A stretch of 19,836 nucleotides of DNA from CAZGVV01 sp964529155. Lineage in GTDB: Bacteria; Pseudomonadota; Alphaproteobacteria; Rickettsiales; SXRF01. Position numbers and translations under genes: made by a program. How positions within the stretch are numbered: the first letter of the stretch is position 1; each line of letters begins with the position of its first letter. Location of the stretch: positions 1 to 19,836 of the forward strand of contig CAZGVV010000038.1 in the NCBI GenBank assembly GCA_964529155.1. The letters are read 5' to 3'. This document shows positions 13,656 to 19,836 of the stretch, in pieces. The notes under the pieces are model-generated. The model saw nothing but the letters and a program-made list of their open reading frames with translations, searched no databases and was not told the DNA's origin.

Positions 13656-14498
13656 ATGACGTTTATACAAGACTTTATAAAATCGCCGTATGGACGATTA
13701 ATGCGCCTCCACCAACCGGCGGGGATATGGCTGCTGTTGTGGCCATGCTGGTGGTCGCTCAGCCTGGCACAGAACGGCCGACCATCCATTATATTATTGA
13801 TTTTGTTCACAATCGGCGCTGTCGTCATGCGTGCAGCGGGGTGTATTATCAATGATCTGTGGGATCGAAAAATCGACGCCCAAGTCGCCCGCACCCGCAC
13901 CCGCCCCCTTGCCAGCGGGGAAATTAACACACAGCAAGCCGCTGCGTTGCTTGCCATCTTACTGTTTATCGCGCTCATTATCGCTGCGTTATTGGGGAAA
14001 AACGTTATCGCCTGGAGCGTTCTGTCCTTGCCCTTGATCATCACCTACCCCTTGATGAAGCGCATCACCTGGTGGCCGCAAGCCATACTCGGCCTCACTT
14101 TTAACTGGGGCGCGCTCTTAGGGGCCGTGTCCGTTTATGGCACACCTGACGCCGCCGCCTGGTTCTTATACGCCGCCGGTTTCTTCTGGACCCTGGGCTA
14201 TGACACCATTTACGCCTATCAGGACATCCAGGATGACACAGCCATCGGCATCAAATCTACCGCCCGCAGGCTTGTGGACANNNNNNNNNNTTACAGCATC
14301 GCGTTGTTCTTATTTCTTACTGCCGGATTTAAAGGCGGGGCCAGCGGTGTATTATTCCTGGCGCTTCTTCCCGCCGCCACCCATTTCGCCTGGCAGGTCA
14401 AAACCCTCGATCTCCACAACGCCCCCCAATGCGGCCGTTATTTCCGCAGCAATATCTGGGCCGGTGGCTTGGTGTTTCTGGCATATTTAGCCAGCTGA
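13656..14498 (+). CDS. ubiA: 4-hydroxybenzoate polyprenyltransferase, with an assembly gap
   Basis: Integral inner-membrane prenyltransferase that attaches the polyprenyl tail to 4-hydroxybenzoate in ubiquinone synthesis. Many hydrophobic helices are visible. The two Asp-rich Mg/diphosphate motifs are NDLWDRKID (66-74), followed by the typical ARTRTRPLASG, and YDTIYAYQDIQDD (182-194). The start at 13656 is supported by AGGAG four bases upstream; an in-frame ATG at 13632 lacks this. The 10-N gap falls after STARRLVD, and family members have about eight to ten residues there (HTKxWLxxFY type), so the true gap is probably longer than 10 bases. The frame after the gap is open to a normal C-terminus. 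It diverges from rsmE across 27 bases. Confidence 0.93.
   Translation: MTFIQDFIKSPYGRLMRLHQPAGIWLLLWPCWWSLSLAQNGRPSIILLILFTIGAVVMRAAGCIINDLWDRKIDAQVARTRTRPLASGEINTQQAAALLAILLFIALIIAALLGKNVIAWSVLSLPLIITYPLMKRITWWPQAILGLTFNWGALLGAVSVYGTPDAAAWFLYAAGFFWTLGYDTIYAYQDIQDDTAIGIKSTARRLVDXXXXYSIALFLFLTAGFKGGASGVLFLALLPAATHFAWQVKTLDLHNAPQCGRYFRSNIWAGGLVFLAYLAS
14281..14290. other. assembly gap (10 N) inside ubiA
   Basis: Ten N, the same placeholder length as the gap in gshA. The ubiA frame stays open with 10 (or any length leaving remainder 1 on division by three). Comparison with the family suggests that roughly 20-30 bases are really missing. Confidence 0.97.
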
Positions 14499-14501
14499 CT
14501 C

Positions 14502-15761
14502 TTACGCCACCAACCGCGCCTTAATCGCCTCATAGCTCGGCATTTTTGTTACCGGACCAATGGCAGCCAATGTTGGTTTTTGTGTGGTGAGCACTGTTTC
14601 GGCCAGGCGGCGAATATCCGCTTCGCTTACCGCGTCAATACGCTTAATAATATCCGCAATCTCCCGGTAATGGCCAAACATCAGGAGATGCTTGCCCAGT
14701 GCCCCCGCTACCGTTCCCGGCTGCTCACGTGCCATCAGCAATTCTGCCTTATGCTGGTTTTTCACCCGGTCCAGCTCTTTCGCCTGTACGCCCTCGGCCA
14801 TACGCTTTAATTCATCGGCCAGCAGTAATGGCAACTCGGCTGCCTGCGTATCACTGGTTGCCGAATAAAGCACCAGCGTCCCGGCATCTGACAACGCGGA
14901 AATATGGCTATGCACCGAATACGCCATGCCGCGTTTTTCGCGAATCTCCTGGAACAAGCGTGACGACATGCCGCCGCCCAGAATCGCGCTGTAAAGCTGC
15001 ATCGCGTAATAATCATCATCATGCACGGAAACCGCCGGAAACCCGAGCAGCATATGCACCTGCTCCAGATCATCCTCACGCCGGTAATCACCCCCCACAT
15101 ACGTTGCCGGAATCGGCAGGAATTTCTCATGCGTCACCGACAGCGTGAATTTTTCCGCCAGCGCTACTAAGGCTTCATGATCCACCTTCCCTGCTGCTGA
15201 CACGGTCATGCGCATGGGCGTGTAATGCCGCTGCATATATCCCATCACCTCCTCGCGCGAATAGCTGGACACCCGCTCCGGCGTACCAAGAATACTGCGG
15301 CCCAGGGGTTGATCGGGGTAGGCTTGCGTATCAAACAGATCAAAAATCAGATCATCCGGCGTGTCGCGCTGCATGGCGATTTCTTGCAGTACCACGCCCT
15401 GCTCACGCTTTAATTCATTGGCATCAAATACTGAATTGAGCAAAATATCCGACAAAATTTCTACCGCCACCGGCAAATGCTGCGCCAGGACCTTAGCATA
15501 ATACACCGTATATTCATTCGACGTATAAGCATTAAACTGCCCGCCAATCGCGTCAAAGCTCTCGGCAATGTCGCGCGCGCTGCGCGTTTTTGTGCCTTTA
15601 AACGCCATATGTTCCAGCAAATGCGAGATACCATTTTCGCACTCCGCCTCATGCCGCGCACCTACCGCCACCGACACCGCAACTGCCACACTTTCCACGC
15701 CCGGCAACCGCTCAGACGCAACACGCAGACCATTTTTTAATGTACTTACAGAGTGAGCCAT
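14502..15761 (-). CDS. M16 family zinc metallopeptidase (processing-peptidase-like)
   Basis: Predicted zinc peptidase of the M16B group, related to the beta subunit of the mitochondrial processing peptidase. The inverted zinc motif HLLEH is at 47-51 (ISHLLEHMAFKGT), and the third zinc ligand Glu127 lies 76 residues on, in VVLQEI, the standard spacing. FDAIGGQFNAYTSNEYTVYYAKV and, in the second domain, GGGMSSRLFQEIREKRGMAYSV complete the family pattern. The length of 419 is normal for the short bacterial members. No signal peptide is visible, so it is probably cytoplasmic. It follows thrC on the same strand after 121 bases, a pairing commonly seen in alphaproteobacteria. It converges on ubiA with three bases between stops. 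Confidence 0.95.
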   Translation of the reverse strand: MAHSVSTLKNGLRVASERLPGVESVAVAVSVAVGARHEAECENGISHLLEHMAFKGTKTRSARDIAESFDAIGGQFNAYTSNEYTVYYAKVLAQHLPVAVEILSDILLNSVFDANELKREQGVVLQEIAMQRDTPDDLIFDLFDTQAYPDQPLGRSILGTPERVSSYSREEVMGYMQRHYTPMRMTVSAAGKVDHEALVALAEKFTLSVTHEKFLPIPATYVGGDYRREDDLEQVHMLLGFPAVSVHDDDYYAMQLYSAILGGGMSSRLFQEIREKRGMAYSVHSHISALSDAGTLVLYSATSDTQAAELPLLLADELKRMAEGVQAKELDRVKNQHKAELLMAREQPGTVAGALGKHLLMFGHYREIADIIKRIDAVSEADIRRLAETVLTTQKPTLAAIGPVTKMPSYEAIKARLVA

Positions 15762-15882
15762 CCATTACAACCTTATCTATGAGGGAATACGCAACAAGCG
15801 CAATCAATCCCCAAGGACATAGGAAAGATCACACGAATATACAAGCGTTTTACTAACACCAATCAAAATCATAACGTCATTT

Positions 15883-17289
15883 TTATGCCAGCCCATCCGC
15901 CTGAATAATGCATTGCTTCACGCTCTCTATATCATTATCCAGCACTTGAAAACGCTCAGTTTTTTGCATCAAATCCGCCATATGAATGGGCAGTGGCGGT
16001 GAAATGCCAATCGCCTGCTTAATCGCATCCGGGAATTTCGCCGGATGTGCGGTCGCCAACGTCACCACCGGATGGTTTGGCGCATGACCAAACAACGCCT
16101 GTGCGCTGGCAATACCGACGGCCGTATGCGGATCCGCCATATAACCTGCACGCTTGTAAAGCTCGGCAATCATCGCCACGGTCTGTGCATCATTCACTGC
16201 ATGCGCATCAAATTCCCCCCGCAACCGGCTAAGTGCCATGGACGGCAACGCCATCACTCCCTTTGCCCGGAATTCATGCATTAGCAGCGCCAAACGCTTA
16301 CTGTCGCGGTTGCAGAGCACATACAATAACCGCTCGAAATTGCTGGAAATCTGAATATCCATGCTCGGACTTAAACTCGGCGTCACACCGTTAGCCTTAT
16401 ATACGCCGGTGCTGAGGGTACGCGCCAAAATGTCATTCTGGTTTGTTGCAATCACCAGACGATTCACCGGCAGCCCCATGCGCTTGGCCAAATAACCAGC
16501 GAAAATATCACCAAAATTCCCGGTTGGAACAACAAAACTTACTTCTTTGGCCGGCGCGCCCAGGCGGAATGCAGCATAAAAATAATACACCGTCTGCGCC
16601 AAAATCCGCACCCAGTTGATGGAGTTTACCGCCACCAACTTATGCCTTGCCCGAAACTCCGCGTCGGTAAACAAGGTTTTGACCATGTCCTGGCAGTCAT
16701 CAAAATTGCCGCGAATCGCCAGATTGTGTACATTATCCGACAGAATTGTCGTCATCTGCCGCCGTTGCACTTCCGATGTACGCTCATGCGGGTGCAAAAT
16801 CACGACCTTCAAACGCTCACACCCACTGCACCCCGCAATCGCCGCCGATCCGGTATCCCCTGATGTTGCCCCAAGCACCATGGCGTGCGTATCCCGCTTC
16901 CGCAGGATATGGTCTAGCAACCGGCCCAAAAACTGCAGCGCAAAATCTTTAAACGCCAGCGTCGGCCCGTGGAACAATTCCAACACAAAATGATTATGCC
17001 CGATCTGCATCACCGGCGCGACTGCCGGATGTGCAAACTCATTATAAGAATCATGCACCAACTGCGCCAATTCATGCGGGCTCAGCACACCTATCGTAAA
17101 CGGCGCCAACAGCTTGCAGGCCAGTTGGGGATATGGCAACTCCGCCATCGCCGCCAATTGCAACGGCGTATAAAACGGCAATGAATCAGGCACATACAGC
17201 CCGCCATCCGGGGCAAGGCCCGTAAGCACCACCTCTTCAAAACCAAGAGACGCCGCCGCACTGCGCGTCGAAATATAGCGTATCGTCAT
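15883..17289 (-). CDS. thrC: threonine synthase
   Basis: PLP enzyme that converts O-phosphohomoserine to threonine, the last step of threonine synthesis. The 468 residues match the long (yeast/E. coli-like) type. Seen: the N-terminal YISTRSAAASLGFEEVVLTGLAPDGGLYVP split at Ser/Ala, the PLP lysine Lys114 in HGPTLAFKDFALQF, LGATSGDTGSAAIAG (phosphate-binding Gly/Thr loop), VPTGNFGDIFAGY, and the C-terminal DPHTAVG and LATAHPAKFPDAI. The start overlaps the SURF1 stop by four bases (ATGA), so it is translated as the second gene of that operon. Confidence 0.97.
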   Translation of the reverse strand: MTIRYISTRSAAASLGFEEVVLTGLAPDGGLYVPDSLPFYTPLQLAAMAELPYPQLACKLLAPFTIGVLSPHELAQLVHDSYNEFAHPAVAPVMQIGHNHFVLELFHGPTLAFKDFALQFLGRLLDHILRKRDTHAMVLGATSGDTGSAAIAGCSGCERLKVVILHPHERTSEVQRRQMTTILSDNVHNLAIRGNFDDCQDMVKTLFTDAEFRARHKLVAVNSINWVRILAQTVYYFYAAFRLGAPAKEVSFVVPTGNFGDIFAGYLAKRMGLPVNRLVIATNQNDILARTLSTGVYKANGVTPSLSPSMDIQISSNFERLLYVLCNRDSKRLALLMHEFRAKGVMALPSMALSRLRGEFDAHAVNDAQTVAMIAELYKRAGYMADPHTAVGIASAQALFGHAPNHPVVTLATAHPAKFPDAIKQAIGISPPLPIHMADLMQKTERFQVLDNDIESVKQCIIQADGLA

Positions 17290-17918
17290 GCTTTCTTCCT
17301 ATGTCCCCATAAAAACATCCCCACACACATCAGCGCCAGCGTAAACCAGGTCAGCGCGTAACCCAAATGGTTATTGCGCAGTGCAGGAATGGCTTTAGTT
17401 TCAATGATAACTGGCTGCAATGGTTTATTCACCGCCTGTGACATGGCGGCAATATCTTCGGCAAACCATATGTTTTTCTCCGGCAGATTCTGCGGCGCAA
17501 ACATACGCTTCGGCCTTGGCAAACGTAAGTAACCCTTCACTGGCAACACAGGAAGATCTATCTTTACATGCTCAGGAAACCACCCCAACGACACCAGCAC
17601 CACCTGGTCACTGTCTTCCAGCTGCAACGGCGCATACATTACAAATCCACCATTTTGCTGGCCAATCATATGCAGTGGTGGCAGCGGAAGCCAGTTTCCT
17701 TCCAACATAACCTTACGGTATTCAAGCTCCTTTAATTGCCCATCATCCACCGGAAGCGTTCCCAGCACTGGGGCGCTGCCCGCGCTTTCTATGCTTGCGA
17801 TCATCTGCTCTTTTTGGCTTAACCGTTGTAACTGCCACAAGCCAAGCCCCGCCAGAAATACCGTGGTACACAGCATAGCGATTAAGGGTAATAAGTGCGG
17901 CTTTTTGAATTTCATCAT
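17286..17918 (-). CDS. SURF1 family protein (cytochrome oxidase assembly)
   Basis: Inner-membrane protein that helps heme A insertion and assembly of the aa3-type cytochrome c oxidase. The typical two-helix layout is present: a membrane segment at about 9-28 (LLPLIAMLCTTVFLAGLGLW), running into the conserved GLWQLQRLSQKEQ, a periplasmic domain with LEYRKVMLEGNW, FVMYAPLQL and VLVSLGWFP, then NIWFAED, and NNHLGYALTWFTLAL (182-196) at the second membrane helix. At 210 residues it is on the short side: the usual GGxxxGGxxR-type stretch before NNHLxYALTW is missing. Two adjacent ATG codons can serve as the start; no Shine-Dalgarno is seen. It implies aerobic respiration with a heme-copper oxidase encoded elsewhere. 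Confidence 0.9.
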   Translation of the reverse strand: MMKFKKPHLLPLIAMLCTTVFLAGLGLWQLQRLSQKEQMIASIESAGSAPVLGTLPVDDGQLKELEYRKVMLEGNWLPLPPLHMIGQQNGGFVMYAPLQLEDSDQVVLVSLGWFPEHVKIDLPVLPVKGYLRLPRPKRMFAPQNLPEKNIWFAEDIAAMSQAVNKPLQPVIIETKAIPALRNNHLGYALTWFTLALMCVGMFLWGHRKKA

Positions 17919-17947
17919 AAATTATGCATAGCGCAACTTGCAGAGGC

Positions 17948-17976
17948 TTGAAAGCGCAAACCGCACGCGCTATATG
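17948..17976 (+). promoter_or_regulatory. putative promoter of the peroxiredoxin gene
   Basis: TTGAAA (17948-17953) and TATATG (17971-17976) are spaced by 17 bases, followed by an alternative TATAGT (17977-17982), about 40 bases before the start codon. It reads away from SURF1. No OxyR-type repeat could be recognised with confidence. Confidence 0.55.
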
Positions 17977-18013
17977 TATAGTTCAATGTTGCAACTTTAA
18001 GGAGCTAAAGACC

Positions 18014-18616
18014 ATGAGCGTTCTCGTAGGAAAACCCGCCCCCGACTTCACTGCCAAAGCCGTCATGCCAGACAACTCGATTGATGAAAACTTCAATCTG
18101 ACCAAATTCATCAAAGGCAAATTTGGCGTATTGTTCTTCTGGCCGTTGGATTTTACCTTCGTCTGCCCATCGGAAATCATTGCGTTCCACAACCGCATTA
18201 AAGAATTCAAACTCCGCAAAACAGAAGTCATCGGCGTATCCGTAGACTCCCATTTCACCCACCTCGCCTGGAAAAACACCCCGGTGGAAAAAGGCGGCAT
18301 CGGCAACGTACAATTCCCCATCGTGGCGGATTTAACCAAACAAATCGCCCGTGATTATGACGTCCTCCTCGGCGACTCCGTGGCCCTGCGCGGTACCTTC
18401 CTGATCGACGAAAAAGGCATCGTGCGCCACCAGATCGTCAATGATCTGCCACTCGGCCGCAACGTGGACGAGGCCATCCGCATGGTAGACGCCCTTCATT
18501 TCCACAATGAACACGGCGAAGTCTGCCCCGCCGGCTGGACCAAAGGCGACGACGGCATGAAGCCCACCGGTGAAGGCGTAGCTGGTTACCTCAAAAAGCA
18601 TGCTGGCGAGTTGTAG
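18014..18616 (+). CDS. typical 2-Cys peroxiredoxin (AhpC/Prx1 type)
   Basis: Thiol peroxidase that reduces hydrogen peroxide and organic or peroxynitrite peroxides using electrons from thioredoxin or AhpF-type partners. The peroxidatic Cys51 lies in PLDFTFVCPSE and the resolving Cys171 in HGEVCPAGW, both in family position; the active-site Thr (TFVC) and the distal Arg in LRGTFLID are present. GGIG (94-97) corresponds to the GGLG loop of sensitive Prx1 enzymes, but the C-terminal YF motif is not clear. The start at 18014 is set by AAGGAG nine bases upstream; the open frame extends 30 codons further without support. The length of 200 is normal. The thioredoxin reductase gene follows on the same strand after a repeat element, so the two probably form a redox pair. 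Confidence 0.96.
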   Translation: MSVLVGKPAPDFTAKAVMPDNSIDENFNLTKFIKGKFGVLFFWPLDFTFVCPSEIIAFHNRIKEFKLRKTEVIGVSVDSHFTHLAWKNTPVEKGGIGNVQFPIVADLTKQIARDYDVLLGDSVALRGTFLIDEKGIVRHQIVNDLPLGRNVDEAIRMVDALHFHNEHGEVCPAGWTKGDDGMKPTGEGVAGYLKKHAGEL

Positions 18617-18621
18617 GAAAA

Positions 18622-18746
18622 AGGTTCCAGGTTTCAGGTTTTAGCTGTTAGGTTTTAGCTTTTAGCAAAATAAAGATGCAGCTAACACCTGAAACCTGGA
18701 ACCTAACACCTAACACCTAACACCTAAAACCTAACAACTAACACCT
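18622..18746. repeat. inverted heptamer-repeat foldback element
   Basis: Left arm: seven 7-base units of AGGTTNN type in tandem (18622-18670: AGGTTCC, AGGTTTC, AGGTTTT, AGCTGTT, AGGTTTT, AGCTTTT, AGCAAAA). Right arm: nine 7-base units ending in CCT or CT (18684-18746: AACACCT, GAAACCT, GGAACCT, three AACACCT, AAAACCT, AACAACT, AACACCT). The right units are the reverse complement of the left type. The outer 18 bases AGGTTCCAGGTTTCAGGT (18622-18639) pair perfectly with 18687-18704, and seven more pairs follow after one mismatch, leaving a loop of about 31 bases. It fills nearly the whole space between the peroxiredoxin stop and the trxB start, and can form a strong hairpin on either strand. Confidence 0.9.
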
Positions 18747-18756
18747 ATCCCCCCAT

Positions 18757-19620
18757 ATGAACCATCACACCAAAACCCTCATTATTGGCTCCGGGGCTGC
18801 GGGCTGCACAGCGGCTATCTACGCAGCGCGCGCCATGCTGGAGCCTGTGCTTGTCCGCGGCATGCAGCCCGGCGGCCAGCTTACCATCACCGCAGATGTG
18901 GAAAACTTCCCCGGCTTTGAACATGCTGTGCAAGGGCCATGGCTCATGGAGCAAATGGAAAAACAAGCTGCGCATGTTGGCACCAAAATTTTAGACGACA
19001 CCATCATCAGCGTGGCAGGCAACATCGAGTGGAAACCACTGGTGGACAGCGAGAAAAAATTCTCCGGTTACGGGGTTTCCGCCTGCGCCACATGCGATGG
19101 GTTTTTCTTTAAAAACAAAGAAGTAGTTGTGATCGGAGGCGGCAACAGCGCGGTAGAAGAAGCGCTTTACCTCGCCAATATCGCCTCCAAAATCACCCTC
19201 ATCCACCGCCGCGACAGCCTGCGCGCCGAAAAAATCGCCCAGGAACGCCTGTTCAAAAACCCAAAAATCACAGTGATATGGGACAGCGTAGTAGAAGAAT
19301 TCTGCGGCACGGAAAACCCTAATTCGCTCACCCACGTCCGCATCAAAAACGTCAAAACCGGCACCCTGTCGGATATAAAATGTGATGGCGCGTTCGTTTC
19401 CATCGGCCACAAACCGAATACGGAGATTTTTACCGGTCAACTGGATATGGACGCCGAGCATTACCTTATCACCACTCCCGGCAGCACCAAAACCAACATT
19501 GAAGGTGTGTTTGCCGCAGGTGACGTGCAGGACAAAATCTACCGTCAGGCCGTAACCGCCGCTGGCACCGGCTGCATGGCCGCGCTGGAAGCGGAACGCT
19601 GGCTCGCTGCACACGAATAA
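18757..19620 (+). CDS. trxB: thioredoxin reductase, about 25 residues missing internally
   Basis: Flavoprotein that reduces thioredoxin with NADPH. Family features seen: FAD-binding GSGAAG (11-16), GGQLTITADVENFPGF (39-54), redox pair CATC (Cys110, Cys113) in VSACATCDGFF, NADPH site GGGNSAVEEALYL (127-139), HRRDSLRAEKI (150-160) with the arginines for the NADP phosphate, IGHKPNT, and the closing GVFAAGDVQDKIYRQAVTAAGTGCMAALEAERWL split across strands. The product has 287 residues where about 312-320 is usual. The missing piece lies between DTIISV (81-86) and DSEKKFSGYG (97-106), where relatives carry the segment containing the conserved ATG motif of the FAD domain. No frameshift is seen, so the deletion is in frame, either real or an assembly collapse. 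No Shine-Dalgarno precedes the ATG; the repeat element ends ten bases before it. Confidence 0.93.
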   Translation: MNHHTKTLIIGSGAAGCTAAIYAARAMLEPVLVRGMQPGGQLTITADVENFPGFEHAVQGPWLMEQMEKQAAHVGTKILDDTIISVAGNIEWKPLVDSEKKFSGYGVSACATCDGFFFKNKEVVVIGGGNSAVEEALYLANIASKITLIHRRDSLRAEKIAQERLFKNPKITVIWDSVVEEFCGTENPNSLTHVRIKNVKTGTLSDIKCDGAFVSIGHKPNTEIFTGQLDMDAEHYLITTPGSTKTNIEGVFAAGDVQDKIYRQAVTAAGTGCMAALEAERWLAAHE

Positions 19621-19706
19621 TTGCCTATTACCAAAGGTTTCAAGGCCCTGTCTTCTTCTATAGCACAGTCCGCGCGACACTTGGCAGGCTAGATGTCATT
19701 TTCGCT

Positions 19707-19734
19707 TTGACATTCGTGCTGAATTCGCTACAAA
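19707..19734 (+). promoter_or_regulatory. putative tuf promoter
   Basis: A perfect TTGACA (19707-19712) and TACAAA (19729-19734) are spaced by 16 bases, about 48 bases before the tuf start codon. The sequence between the trxB stop (19620) and this promoter shows no other gene and no clear terminator. Confidence 0.6.
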
Positions 19735-19781
19735 CCACCATCATCTTTGTCTAAACTCATTGCTAACTAAAGGATAATTCT

Positions 19782-19836
19782 ATGACGAAAGAAAAATTCG
19801 AGCGTACGAAGCCTCATTGTAACATTGGCACGATTG
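19782..19836 (+). CDS. tuf: elongation factor Tu, N-terminal 18 codons
   Basis: The gene runs off the window end. The 18 codons read MTKEKFERTKPHCNIGTI, the near-invariant start of EF-Tu just before its P-loop GHVDHGKT. The Cys in PHCNIGTI, where many bacteria have Val, is common in alphaproteobacteria and supports that affiliation. AAAGGA (19769-19774) lies seven bases before the ATG. EF-Tu carries aminoacyl-tRNA to the ribosome as a GTP complex. Confidence 0.96.
   Translation, partial: MTKEKFERTKPHCNIGTI

Noticed and set aside
17924..18013. Thirty-codon N-terminal extension of the peroxiredoxin
   Set aside because: It covers the putative promoter and the Shine-Dalgarno; the conserved family start begins at 18014.
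18622..18746. Tandem repeats that might suggest a CRISPR array
   Set aside because: Units are 7 bases with no spacers, in inverted orientation, and no cas gene is nearby.

Overview
The window looks like a piece of a draft alphaproteobacterial chromosome. The clues are the tkt-gap-pgk-fba gene order with a small coiled-coil gene divergent from tkt, a SURF1 gene (aerobic cytochrome oxidase assembly), the pairing of thrC with an M16 peptidase, a divergent ubiA/rsmE pair, and an EF-Tu start reading MTKEKFERTKPHCNIGTI. The order or genus cannot be fixed from this sequence. Two runs of exactly 10 N lie inside genes (12486-12495 in gshA, 14281-14290 in ubiA) and mark assembly gaps.

Layout. (1) 1-6281, core metabolism: the end of an alpha/beta hydrolase, then on the minus strand a tkt-gap-pgk operon with overlapping stop/start codons, followed by a class I aldolase after a 113-base spacer. 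Together these carry out lower glycolysis/gluconeogenesis and the non-oxidative pentose phosphate exchange. A DUF4164-like coiled-coil gene reads divergently. (2) 6314-6443: promoter and tRNA-Ala(UGC). (3) 6444-11300, an AT-richer accessory segment just downstream of the tRNA: a 473-residue protein that I do not recognise, a broken GIY-YIG endonuclease gene, a GNAT acetyltransferase, a SAM methyltransferase, a 337-residue protein that I do not recognise, and several palindromic elements. (4) 11308-14498: rsmE-gshA-bolA on the minus strand (4-base overlaps at both junctions) with ubiA divergent. This covers ribosome modification, glutathione synthesis, Fe-S/redox regulation and ubiquinone synthesis. 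(5) 14502-17918, minus strand: SURF1-thrC operon and an M16 zinc peptidase. (6) 17948-19620, plus strand: a 2-Cys peroxiredoxin and a thioredoxin reductase separated by an inverted heptamer-repeat element. (7) 19707-19836: promoter and first 18 codons of tuf.

Most unusual points: the thioredoxin reductase is about 25 residues short exactly where the conserved ATG motif of the FAD domain should be; a foldback element of about 16 heptamer units sits between the peroxiredoxin and that reductase and leaves the reductase without a visible Shine-Dalgarno; GAPDH has lost the residues that normally select NAD+ over NADP+; and two large proteins with no recognisable family flank a decayed GIY-YIG nuclease next to a tRNA gene. 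No complete new defence or mobile system is evident.
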